This document shows positions 34,736 to 42,812 of a stretch of 64,000 bases of DNA, one piece after another. Numbering within the stretch: the stretch's first letter is position 1; the number at the start of each line of letters is the position of its first letter. The translations under genes and the position numbers were made by a program. This DNA comes from JABMMZ01 sp964438995. Its GTDB lineage: Bacteria > Bacteroidota > Bacteroidia > NS11-12g > UBA955. Where the stretch lies: contig CAYTMQ010000001.1 in the NCBI GenBank assembly GCA_964438995.1, positions 310,001-374,000 of the forward strand. Reading direction: 5' to 3'. The notes under the pieces are model-generated. The model ran no database searches. It saw only the letters and a program-made list of their open reading frames with translations, and was not told where the DNA came from.

Positions 34736-36711
34736 TACATATTTCTGCGGTACTGACCGCCAACTTCGAATAAGGCTGATGTGATTTGACCAATTGAACA
34801 TACCTTACAAGCATCCATTAATGCTTCAAAAACATTGTGGTTCTTGATGGCTTCTTCTTGGATATGTCTCAACTCATGCTTAGCCTTCTCTTCATTGCGC
34901 TCATTCAACAGTTTTAACATATTGATTTGGTATTGCTTTTCTTCTTCGGTAGCTCGTATCACTTCTTTTGGCAATACTGTTGGTGAGCCTTTGCTGCTTA
35001 AGAAGGTATTTACACCAATGATTGGAAATTCGCCTGTATGTTTTAAAGTTTCGTAATACAAACTTTCTTCTTGAATTTTACTTCTTTGGTACATGGTTTC
35101 CATGGCACCTAAAACTCCACCTCTTTCGGTAATTCTATCGAACTCCATCATCACAGCCTCTTCAACCAAATCAGTTAATTCTTCTGTAATAAATGAACCT
35201 TGCATTGGGTTTTCATTTTTAGCCAATCCTAATTCACGGTTGATGATCAATTGAATGGCCATCGCTCTTCTTACAGATTCTTCAGTAGGTGTAGTAATCG
35301 CCTCATCGTAAGCGTTTGTGTGCAAACTATTGCAGTTGTCATAGATGGCATACAATGCTTGCAAAGTAGTACGAATATCGTTAAAATCGATTTCTTGAGC
35401 GTGTAAACTTCTTCCACTGGTTTGGATGTGGTACTTCAACATTTGAGAACGCTCGTTAGCACCATACTTCAATTTCATGGCTTTTGCCCAAATTCTTCTA
35501 GCCACACGACCAATAACTGCGTATTCTGGGTCAATACCATTGCTAAAAAAGAACGATAAGTTTGGACCGAATTCGTTGATGTCCATACCGCGACTTAAAT
35601 AGTATTCAACGTATGTAAATCCATTGGCCAATGTAAATGCCAATTGAGTGATTGGATTGGCTCCAGCTTCTGCAATGTGATATCCACTGATAGAAACAGA
35701 ATAGAAGTTTCTTACCTTATTTTTGATGAAATACTCTTGCACATCACCCATTAAACGCAATGCGAATTCTGTACTGAAAATACAAGTGTTTTGAGCTTGG
35801 TCTTCTTTTAAAATGTCCGCTTGAACTGTTCCTCTAACTTGAGAAAGTGTATAAGCTTTGATTTCGTTGTACACTTCTGCTGGCAGCACTTGGTCGCCAG
35901 TAACGCCAAGCAACATCAAACCTAAGCCATCATTACCTTCAGGCAATTCGCCTTGATAACGCGGAACAGCTTGATTTTTTTCTTTAAATATGGCTTCAAT
36001 TTTGGCTTTTACTTCTTGTTCTAAACCATTTTTCTTGATGTACAATTCGCATTGTTGATCGATGGCAGCATTCATGAAGAATCCAAGTAGCATAGGCGCT
36101 GGACCATTGATGGTCATGGATACAGAAGTTTTTGGGTCTGCTAAATTGAAACCACTGTATAATTTTTTAGCATCATCTAGGCAGCAAATACTAACACCAG
36201 AGTTGCCAATTTTACCGTAAATATCTGGACGAACATGAGGGTCGTTACCATACAAAGTGACACTGTCAAAAGCAGTTGACAAACGTTTGGCAGGCATGCC
36301 CAAACTAACATAGTGAAAACGTCTGTTGGTACGCTCAGGACCGCCTTCACCGGCAAACATACGTGTTGGATCTTCACCTTCTCTTTTGAACGGATATATA
36401 CCAGAAGTGTATGGGAACTCTCCAGGTACGTTTTCTTGCAATTGCCATCTCAAACGGTCGCCCCAAGATTTGAACTTTGGCATTGCTACTTTAGCAATAG
36501 GCGTATGACTTAAGCTTTCAGTATGGGTTTTAATTCTAATCTCTTTATCTCTTACCTTGAAAATGTAATCTTCGTTTTTATATTTTTCAACCAGAGCATC
36601 CCAATTAGAAACCAAATCTTTGTTCTCTGGATTGAGTTTGCGTTCCAATTTTAGAATTTCATCTTCTATTGCTGCTAGCAAATTGTTGTTAGACATATTA
36701 GCTGAAGTCAT
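34735..36711 (-). CDS. Stand-alone IcmF-type acyl-CoA mutase large domain, no cobalamin or GTPase domain
   Basis: A 658-residue TIM-barrel mutase domain of the B12-dependent acyl-CoA mutases. It resembles the C-terminal part of fused isobutyryl-CoA mutase IcmF: FPYTSGIYPFKREGEDPTRMFAGEGGP and GTVQADILKEDQAQNTCIF. Phe119 and Gln307 stand where methylmalonyl-CoA mutases have Tyr and Arg, the pattern of isobutyryl-CoA-type enzymes. The cobalamin-binding domain (DxHxxG) and the MeaB-like GTPase that precede it in IcmF are absent, and no such gene is adjacent, so the partner must be encoded elsewhere. The start is the ATG at 36711: the longer frame begins with TTG inside the promoter box. Confidence 0.85.
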   Translation of the reverse strand: MTSANMSNNNLLAAIEDEILKLERKLNPENKDLVSNWDALVEKYKNEDYIFKVRDKEIRIKTHTESLSHTPIAKVAMPKFKSWGDRLRWQLQENVPGEFPYTSGIYPFKREGEDPTRMFAGEGGPERTNRRFHYVSLGMPAKRLSTAFDSVTLYGNDPHVRPDIYGKIGNSGVSICCLDDAKKLYSGFNLADPKTSVSMTINGPAPMLLGFFMNAAIDQQCELYIKKNGLEQEVKAKIEAIFKEKNQAVPRYQGELPEGNDGLGLMLLGVTGDQVLPAEVYNEIKAYTLSQVRGTVQADILKEDQAQNTCIFSTEFALRLMGDVQEYFIKNKVRNFYSVSISGYHIAEAGANPITQLAFTLANGFTYVEYYLSRGMDINEFGPNLSFFFSNGIDPEYAVIGRVARRIWAKAMKLKYGANERSQMLKYHIQTSGRSLHAQEIDFNDIRTTLQALYAIYDNCNSLHTNAYDEAITTPTEESVRRAMAIQLIINRELGLAKNENPMQGSFITEELTDLVEEAVMMEFDRITERGGVLGAMETMYQRSKIQEESLYYETLKHTGEFPIIGVNTFLSSKGSPTVLPKEVIRATEEEKQYQINMLKLLNERNEEKAKHELRHIQEEAIKNHNVFEALMDACKVCSIGQITSALFEVGGQYRRNM

Positions 36712-36723
36712 GTGTTTAAAATG

Positions 36724-36731
36724 CAAAAATA
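36724..36731 (-). promoter_or_regulatory. -7 box for the mutase gene
   Basis: On the minus strand TATTTTTG matches TAnnTTTG and ends 12 bases before the ATG at 36711. It overlaps the apparent upstream TTG start and therefore argues against that start. Confidence 0.5.
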
Positions 36732-36863
36732 AGCATTTGAAAGCAATGAATTTGTATAAAAAATGTTGGCAGTATTTGAATGTTAAAATTACAGACTATC
36801 AACATCAAAATTTAAGAAAATCAGAGAGTTATATTGCTTTTACACATTTTTAACAATAAATTG

Positions 36864-36894
36864 TTGATAAACCCGTTTTTTTAGCGTATTTTTG
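36864..36894 (+). promoter_or_regulatory. Promoter of the L,D-transpeptidase gene
   Basis: TTG at 36864-36866, a 20-base spacer and TATTTTTG at 36887-36894 match the Bacteroidota -33/-7 pattern. The ATG follows after 10 bases. Confidence 0.55.
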
Positions 36895-36904
36895 CATCCC
36901 TTAA

Positions 36905-37708
36905 ATGCGCATAACTATCACATTATCAGCTGTATTTGGTATTTTTTGCCTATTCGCGTTCACTTTTGTGGACGATGACAAAAATGCCGTAAGCAAACCT
37001 GTTGAAATTGTTGATGTAAACCTTTCTAATGATGCGTGTGAATTGCAAAGGGTTGAGTTTTTTTACACATCTTCAGAGAAATTTAAATCGTATTGTGATT
37101 CTCTATATGTCAAAATCTTTAGTATAGCCAATCGCCCGTCTCGCAAGGTGTTCGATTATGCTATGAAAGGTTATGCATACTATTCAGAGCAAGGATTGAT
37201 TTTGAAGAAAAATATCCTATCATTTATTGATTATTCATTGTCATCTAATGTAAAAAGATTCTGGGTAATTGATTTAAAGAAGGAAAAATTGTTGTTTCAT
37301 GAGCTTGTTGCGCATGGAAGAAATACTGGTGAAGAGTATGCAAGAAAGTTTTCTAACCTAGAAAATTCTTATCAAACCAGCTTAGGCTTTTTTGTAACTG
37401 GTGAAATCTATAATGGCAAACATGAGAAATCTATTAAGATGAATGGTCTCGAGAAAAGACACAATGGCAACGCATTTCAAAGAGGCATTGTGATACACGG
37501 TGCTGACTATGTAAGCGAGGACTATATTAGAGCTAATAAGCGCCTCGGAAGAAGTTTAGGTTGCCCAGCAGTTTCTCAGAATGTGATCGATTCGATTTCA
37601 AAAGTAATAAGCGATGGTACTTGCCTTTTCGCTTATTACCCTCAAAAATCTTATTTAAAGACATCAAAAGCTGTTAATTCTGATGTTGTTTTCGCCTCTA
37701 ATTATTGA
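36905..37708 (+). CDS. Exported L,D-transpeptidase-like protein (YkuD superfamily, murein)
   Basis: A 267-residue protein with an N-terminal signal sequence (ITITLSAVFGIFCLFAFTFV). The catalytic domain occupies the second half. GIVIHGADYV and RSLGCPAVS carry the His and Cys (Cys220) of the transpeptidase active site. FWVIDLKKEKLLFHELVAHGRNTG is the typical first strand region of the catalytic-domain-2 group. Such enzymes form or edit 3-3 cross-links, or attach proteins to peptidoglycan. The gene has its own promoter and overlaps the convergent T9SS gene by 7 bases. Confidence 0.85.
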   Translation: MRITITLSAVFGIFCLFAFTFVDDDKNAVSKPVEIVDVNLSNDACELQRVEFFYTSSEKFKSYCDSLYVKIFSIANRPSRKVFDYAMKGYAYYSEQGLILKKNILSFIDYSLSSNVKRFWVIDLKKEKLLFHELVAHGRNTGEEYARKFSNLENSYQTSLGFFVTGEIYNGKHEKSIKMNGLEKRHNGNAFQRGIVIHGADYVSEDYIRANKRLGRSLGCPAVSQNVIDSISKVISDGTCLFAYYPQKSYLKTSKAVNSDVVFASNY

Positions 37709-38787
37709 ATGAGCAATCGCTCTGTATGCACCAATTCGTTTCTTGAATTGTAAATTTTAAGGAAGTAAACTCCTCTAGCTATTTCAGAAGTTTCAAGTAT
37801 TGTTTTATCTTGAATTGTTCCGCTGATTAAATCTTGACCAATGGTATTGCAAAATTCAAATCTGTGTACGCCAGGCAATTCAATGTTTAATATTGATTGA
37901 GCTGGATTTGGATATACTGCTATATTGTTTTGATAAATCGAAGACACATTGCTTTTTCTTGGAGTAGAGTAAAGCCATTTAAATTCAGATGCAGTGGTAT
38001 CTTTAGGTCGGTAATTGCAAGTCATTAATGGCACACCAATTCCACCACTATTGGTCATAAATTGTACTTCATAAGTAGAATCAGGACTTGGCAAAGTGAT
38101 GTTAAAGAAGTTTAAAATGGCTTGATTTGCTTGAATCCAAGTACCGTTAACATTTGCAAATACCAGTTGAGATGTAACAGAAAGAGTGGTTTGTTTTAAT
38201 GCGTTAAATGTACCAAGTGGAGTTTTTAGTGAACCCCATCCATTCATAGTTGCTTTTCTGTTGATGCCAGTTGAAATTTGCAATGAGTCTATTTTTGGCA
38301 ATGGTCCAGTAGAATCTGGATCGATACCAACTCCTAAACTTAAACCTGGCAATATTAATGATTCAGAAAACTGATGGTTGTATGTTGAAGGGAATTCAAA
38401 AATCTTCATGTTGATTTTGAATATTTGCAACGAAGTGTCACTAGAAGAGTAGCTTCCATTGATTACCAATGAACTTGGCGTAAGCGTCGCAAATGTAATC
38501 GATGAAGTATCGCTGTTGTTGATGATACCGTAATTACTGGTAGGGAAGTTGGTGTAACCTTTGTACCAGAAAGGCATTCCAAAACGGATGCTGTCTAATG
38601 AGTTAGATTTTAGTGCAGAATAATCCCAAGTTTGGTTGGCTCCACTTGAAGGGATTGGTCTTTTAAAATTATCGCTGGCTTCAGTATATTGTCTGCCAGT
38701 CGCCATTATATGGGCATGTTCGAGAGTGATTTGAGCAAAACTTGTCAAACTACCAAAAACAAAAAGAAAGAGTAGTATTTTTTTCAT
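37702..38787 (-). CDS. Secreted protein with type IX secretion sorting domain
   Basis: A 361-residue exported protein. It has a signal peptide (KKILLFLFVFGSLTSFAQ) and a type A C-terminal sorting domain: VYPNPAQSILNIELPG...GVYFLKIYNSRNELVHTERLLIQ. The domain directs passage through the T9SS and anchoring at the cell surface. The region between is beta-rich without a recognised catalytic motif. It is single-copy here, with a promoter box (38802-38795 on the minus strand) ending 7 bases before the ATG. Function unknown; an adhesin-like or binding role is only a guess. Confidence 0.85.
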   Translation of the reverse strand: MKKILLFLFVFGSLTSFAQITLEHAHIMATGRQYTEASDNFKRPIPSSGANQTWDYSALKSNSLDSIRFGMPFWYKGYTNFPTSNYGIINNSDTSSITFATLTPSSLVINGSYSSSDTSLQIFKINMKIFEFPSTYNHQFSESLILPGLSLGVGIDPDSTGPLPKIDSLQISTGINRKATMNGWGSLKTPLGTFNALKQTTLSVTSQLVFANVNGTWIQANQAILNFFNITLPSPDSTYEVQFMTNSGGIGVPLMTCNYRPKDTTASEFKWLYSTPRKSNVSSIYQNNIAVYPNPAQSILNIELPGVHRFEFCNTIGQDLISGTIQDKTILETSEIARGVYFLKIYNSRNELVHTERLLIQ

Positions 38788-38794
38788 ATAGGTT

Positions 38795-38802
38795 CAAAAT
38801 TA
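38795..38802 (-). promoter_or_regulatory. -7 box for the T9SS cargo gene
   Basis: On the minus strand TAATTTTG matches TAnnTTTG and ends 7 bases before the ATG at 38787. Confidence 0.5.
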
Positions 38803-38840
38803 CGGAAAATAGTTTTTGTAAGTAAAATAATTACTGCACA

Positions 38841-38869
38841 AAAAAAGCCCCTCGATTTGAGGGGCTTTT
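38841..38869 (-). terminator. Rho-independent terminator of the atp operon
   Basis: AAAAGCCCCTC (38843-38853) pairs with GAGGGGCTTTT (38859-38869) across a 5-base loop. Read on the minus strand it ends in a run of six T. It lies 19 bases after the atpG stop. Confidence 0.9.
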
Positions 38870-38887
38870 CAAATATTTGTATTTTGA

Positions 38888-39766
38888 TTAGCCGTTCAAA
38901 GCAGCTGCGCCACCAACGATTTCTGAAATTTCGTTTGTAATGGCAGCCTGACGACCTCTGTTGTAAATCAATTTTAATTGCTTTAATATCTCACCAGCAT
39001 TATCAGTTGCTTTGTCCATAGAAATCATTCTAGCACCGTGCTCACTTGCGAAAGAATCCAATAAGCTTCTGTACAATTGAGTTTTGATGGTTCTAGGAAT
39101 TAATTCTTCTAGAATTTCAACTTTATTAGGTTCGAAAATGTAGTCATTTTTACTGCTAGATGTTGCATTTGCAGACATTGAAACAGGTAAAATAACATCA
39201 TTGGTTACAATTTGAGTAGCAGCATTTTTGAATTTGTTGTATACCACTTCAACTCTGCTGTATTCGCCGCTTAAGAATTTTTCTAAAACGAAGTCACCAA
39301 TTGCAAAACCATTCTCTGAATTTAAGTTAGCAAATGTATTGATGAACTCAGTATTGCAGTTGTAATTACCTTTTTTGAAGAACTCGTATGCTTTTTTACC
39401 AACAAACAACATATCCAATTTACCTTTAGCAGATATTTCAGCATATTCTTCGTTGATTAAAGTACGAACTCTTTTAGTAATATTAGCATTAAAACCACCA
39501 CAAAGACCTCTATCGCTACTTACAACCACTAATAATACGCGATCTAAAGTTTGCTCTTGGAAGTATTTGCTCAACTTTTCGTTGTCTACAGAGTCACCTA
39601 AATTCTTTAATACACCATTTAACTTATCAGCATAAGGGCGCATTTGAAGAATAGCAGATTGAGCCTTTCTCAACTTAGTAGCAGAAACAAGCTTCATGGC
39701 TTTTGTAATCTGCTGAGTAGAGATGGTTGAACTGATTCTAATTCTTATTTCTTTTAGGTTCGCCAT
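38888..39766 (-). CDS. atpG: ATP synthase gamma subunit
   Basis: Central rotor shaft of F1. A 292-residue protein with the conserved N-terminal coiled coil (LKEIRIRISSTISTQQITKAMKLVSATKL), the SSDRGLCGGFNANI core and the C-terminal helix ending ARQ-like GRQAAITNEISEIVGGAAAL. It is the last gene of the operon, directly before a strong terminator. In many bacteria atpD (beta) and atpC (epsilon) follow; here they do not. Confidence 0.95.
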   Translation of the reverse strand: MANLKEIRIRISSTISTQQITKAMKLVSATKLRKAQSAILQMRPYADKLNGVLKNLGDSVDNEKLSKYFQEQTLDRVLLVVVSSDRGLCGGFNANITKRVRTLINEEYAEISAKGKLDMLFVGKKAYEFFKKGNYNCNTEFINTFANLNSENGFAIGDFVLEKFLSGEYSRVEVVYNKFKNAATQIVTNDVILPVSMSANATSSSKNDYIFEPNKVEILEELIPRTIKTQLYRSLLDSFASEHGARMISMDKATDNAGEILKQLKLIYNRGRQAAITNEISEIVGGAAALNG

Positions 39767-39778
39767 TTAAATGCTTAA

Positions 39779-41359
39779 TTAAGCTTTGTAGTTATTTCCA
39801 ACTTGTTTTGCCACTTCTTCTAATTTAGAAGTGATTTCGTCATCAATTTTACCAGCGGCCAAAGCGTTTAACACATCTTTGTGTTTGCTTTCTAATACTT
39901 CTAAGTATTCAGCTTCAAATTGACGAACTTTATTAACAGGGATACCATTCAAAGCACCTTTAGTACCTAGGTAAATGATAGCAACCTGTTGGTCAACTCT
40001 TTGAGGAGCGTACTGACCTTGTTTCAAAATTTCTACGTTTCTAGAACCTTTTTCCAATACTGATTTAGTTGCAGCATCTAAGTCTGAACCAAACTTAGCG
40101 AAAGCTTCTAATTCACGGTATTGAGCTTGGTCAAGTTTCAAGGTACCTGCAACTTTCTTCATAGATTTGATTTGAGCAGAACCACCCACACGAGATACAG
40201 AGATACCTACGTTGATAGCTGGACGCACACCACTATTGAACAAGTTAGATTCCAAGAAAATCTGACCATCGGTAATAGAGATTACGTTGGTTGGGATATA
40301 AGCAGATACGTCACCTGCTTGAGTTTCGATAATTGGCAATGCTGTTAACGAACCACCACCTTTAACTTTACCTTGAAGAGAAGTAGGAAGGTCGTTCATT
40401 TTTGAAGTAATCTCATCAGAAGCATTCAATTTACAAGCTCTTTCTAATAGACGGCTGTGTAAGTAGAATACGTCACCTGGATAAGCCTCACGTCCTGGTG
40501 GACGTCTTAGCAACAAAGATACTTCACGATAAGCAACCGCTTGTTTTGATAAATCGTCATAAACGATCAAAGCAGGCAAGCCTCTATCACGGAAGAATTC
40601 ACCGATTGCAGCACCAGCCATTGGAGCAAAGAACTGTAATGGAGCTGGAGAAGAAGCAGGAGCAGAAACTACAACAGTGTAAGGCATAGCACCTTTTTCT
40701 TCAAGAGTTTTAACAACTTGTTTAACTGTAGATTCTTTTTGACCTACTGCAACGTAGATACAATATACTGGTTTTCCTTTTTCGAAAAATTCTTTTTGAT
40801 TGATGATGGTATCAATAGCAACCGCAGTTTTACCTGTTTGACGGTCACCGATGATCAACTCACGCTGACCTCTACCAATTGGAATCATAGCATCAATCGC
40901 TTTAATACCAGTTTGAAGTGGTTCTTTAACTGGTTCACGGAACAATACACCTGGAGCTTTACGTTCCAATGGCATTTCGTATTTTTCGCCAGTCAATTCA
41001 CCTTTACCGTCTACTGGTTCACCAAGTGTGTTGATTACACGACCTAGCATGCTTTCAGTCACATTAATTGAAGCGATTTTACCTGTTCTTCTAACAGTAT
41101 CACCTTCTTTAATTTGAGTAGAGCTACCAAATAATACAGCACCGATATTGTCTTCTTCTAAGTTCAATACGATAGCTTTCATACCATTTTCGAACTCGAT
41201 CAACTCACCAGATTGTACTTGTGTTAAACCGTGGATACGAGCGATACCGTCACCCACTTGTAAAACCGTACCTACTTGTTCAAGTTCTGATTCGGTTTTG
41301 AAGTTTGTTATTTGTTGTTTCAGAATTGCTGAAACTTCATCAGGTCTTATTTCTGCCAT
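39779..41359 (-). CDS. atpA: ATP synthase alpha subunit
   Basis: Regulatory nucleotide-binding subunit of the F1 hexamer, 526 residues. Walker A is GDRQTGKTA, followed by the conserved VAVGQKESTVKQ, DLSKQAVAYREVSLLLRRPPGREAYPGDVFYLHSRLLERA, and the arginine-finger region GISVSRVGGSAQI. The N-terminal crown domain and C-terminal helical domain are complete. It lies 12 bases before atpG and 12 after atpH. Confidence 0.96.
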   Translation of the reverse strand: MAEIRPDEVSAILKQQITNFKTESELEQVGTVLQVGDGIARIHGLTQVQSGELIEFENGMKAIVLNLEEDNIGAVLFGSSTQIKEGDTVRRTGKIASINVTESMLGRVINTLGEPVDGKGELTGEKYEMPLERKAPGVLFREPVKEPLQTGIKAIDAMIPIGRGQRELIIGDRQTGKTAVAIDTIINQKEFFEKGKPVYCIYVAVGQKESTVKQVVKTLEEKGAMPYTVVVSAPASSPAPLQFFAPMAGAAIGEFFRDRGLPALIVYDDLSKQAVAYREVSLLLRRPPGREAYPGDVFYLHSRLLERACKLNASDEITSKMNDLPTSLQGKVKGGGSLTALPIIETQAGDVSAYIPTNVISITDGQIFLESNLFNSGVRPAINVGISVSRVGGSAQIKSMKKVAGTLKLDQAQYRELEAFAKFGSDLDAATKSVLEKGSRNVEILKQGQYAPQRVDQQVAIIYLGTKGALNGIPVNKVRQFEAEYLEVLESKHKDVLNALAAGKIDDEITSKLEEVAKQVGNNYKA

Positions 41360-41371
41360 GATTATTGTTTT

Positions 41372-41911
41372 TTATGCTATGTTTAATTCTTTTTTAAGTT
41401 TTCTAAGTTTAGCTGCAATGCTAGTATCTAGCAAATTGTCGCCAAACTTAATTACCAAGCCTCCAATAATGGATGGGTTGATTTCTGTATTCAGTTCAAC
41501 TGATTTTGCACCAGTCTTCTGTTGTACATAAGCTTGAATGCTTTTTTTGTCGCCGTCTGTTAATTCGGTAGCAGATTGAACCACTACTTTCTCTATACCT
41601 TGTTGTTTTCTGTATAGAGTTAGAAAAGCTTCTGCAATATCCACTAAGATACTCTCTCTACCTCTTCCAAAAACTAATCTTAAAAAATCTTGTGTCATTT
41701 TATCAGATTTTGAAAAAATAGATAAAACAGCACTAAGCTTTTGATGAGGGTTGATGATCGGATTCTTCAGGGCATTGCTTAGGTCTTTACTGCTTTGACA
41801 TGTTGATATAATATCAGACATATCACTAGCAATAGCAGAAAGTTTGTTTTCTGCTGCTGCCTGTTGCATTAAAGCCTGGGCGTATCTATTCGAAATTTTT
41901 ACTTCAGACAT
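41372..41911 (-). CDS. atpH: ATP synthase delta subunit
   Basis: Peripheral-stalk subunit connecting F1 to the b subunits, 179 residues. The N-terminal helical domain (NRYAQALMQQAA) and the C-terminal beta segment with GGLVIKFGDNLLDTSIAAKLRKLKKEL are characteristic of OSCP/delta. Located between atpF and atpA with minimal gaps. Confidence 0.93.
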   Translation of the reverse strand: MSEVKISNRYAQALMQQAAAENKLSAIASDMSDIISTCQSSKDLSNALKNPIINPHQKLSAVLSIFSKSDKMTQDFLRLVFGRGRESILVDIAEAFLTLYRKQQGIEKVVVQSATELTDGDKKSIQAYVQQKTGAKSVELNTEINPSIIGGLVIKFGDNLLDTSIAAKLRKLKKELNIA

Positions 41912-41913
41912 GC

Positions 41914-42423
41914 TTAAGCGATAGCTTGTTGGTTGTTGTTCAAATTATTAACTTGCTTAGCAATGATGGCTTGTTGCTCATCGTTATTTGATAACTGATT
42001 GTTGATCAATTTCTCAGCTATATTAACAGATAAACTTGCAACTTGACCTTTCAATTCAGCAATAGCGTTTGCTTTTTGCTTGTTGATTTCATCACTAGCT
42101 TTTTGTATCATTCGTTTGCCTTCTTCTTCAGCAGATTTTTTGGCTTCACTGATGATACTTTCTTTCATTTCACGAGCTTCTTTAAGGATTTGGTCACGCT
42201 CTTCTCTGGCTTGCTTATACAATTGCTCATTATCACTTTGCAATTTCGCCATTTGTTCACGAGCTTGCTCAGCAGATTTAAGCGCTTCCTCAATAGAATT
42301 TTCTCTTTCACTTAGGGCTGTTAAGATTGGTTTCCAGGCAAATTTCTTTAATAAGAACATTAATATGCCAAATACTAAAACCATCCAAAAGGTCAGTCCT
42401 AAGCCAGGTAATACTAAATCCAT
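41914..42423 (-). CDS. atpF: ATP synthase b subunit
   Basis: Peripheral-stalk subunit: one N-terminal membrane helix (LGLTFWMVLVFGILMFLLKKFAW) and a long charged right-handed coiled coil, 169 residues in all. The C-terminus is Asn/Gln-rich. Only a single b-type gene is present. It is separated from atpE by 93 bases that contain a strong hairpin, while all downstream genes are closely spaced. Confidence 0.93.
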   Translation of the reverse strand: MDLVLPGLGLTFWMVLVFGILMFLLKKFAWKPILTALSERENSIEEALKSAEQAREQMAKLQSDNEQLYKQAREERDQILKEAREMKESIISEAKKSAEEEGKRMIQKASDEINKQKANAIAELKGQVASLSVNIAEKLINNQLSNNDEQQAIIAKQVNNLNNNQQAIA

Positions 42424-42467
42424 TTTGTATTTATTATGGGTTTTGTTGTTTTGTTAAAAAAGTTAAA

Positions 42468-42494
42468 GCAAGGGGCTTTGTCCAAACCCCTTGC
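42468..42494 (-). promoter_or_regulatory. Strong intercistronic hairpin between atpE and atpF
   Basis: GCAAGGGG (42468-42475) pairs with CCCCTTGC (42487-42494); inside, TTTG and CAAA extend the stem past one bulged base. On the transcript it follows the atpE stop by about 22 bases and is succeeded by a U-rich stretch. It may stabilise the atpE message or partly terminate before atpF. Confidence 0.75.
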
Positions 42495-42516
42495 CAAGTT
42501 CGTTTATTGGATATTA

Positions 42517-42774
42517 TTATACAAACAATATCAAAAGACAAAGTACGATCGCGAAGAATACCGCACCCTCAACAAGCGCAGCAGCAACGATCATGTTTGC
42601 TCTGATGTCACCGGTTGATTCTGGTTGACGTGCAATACTTTCTAAAGCACTTTTACCAATGTTACCAATACCGATACCTGCACCAATAGCAGCAAGACCA
42701 GCACCGATGGCAGCACCTAATTTTGAAGGATCAGCAGCAGTAGCTGTTTGTAATAAAATTTCTAAAATTGACAT
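42517..42774 (-). CDS. atpE: ATP synthase c subunit (rotor ring)
   Basis: An 85-residue hairpin of two membrane helices. The ion-binding carboxylate is Glu69 in AAALVEGAVFF. The first helix is Gly-rich (LGAAIGAGLAAIGAGIGIGNIG) and the polar loop is ARQPE. The residue after Glu69 is Gly, and the Glu-Ser pair of sodium-type rings is missing, so proton use is the better prediction. The gene is followed by the hairpin at 42468-42494. Confidence 0.94.
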   Translation of the reverse strand: MSILEILLQTATAADPSKLGAAIGAGLAAIGAGIGIGNIGKSALESIARQPESTGDIRANMIVAAALVEGAVFFAIVLCLLILFV

Positions 42775-42812
42775 ATTATTTGGGTTTTATTTATTGTTGT
42801 TTATTTTTTTAA

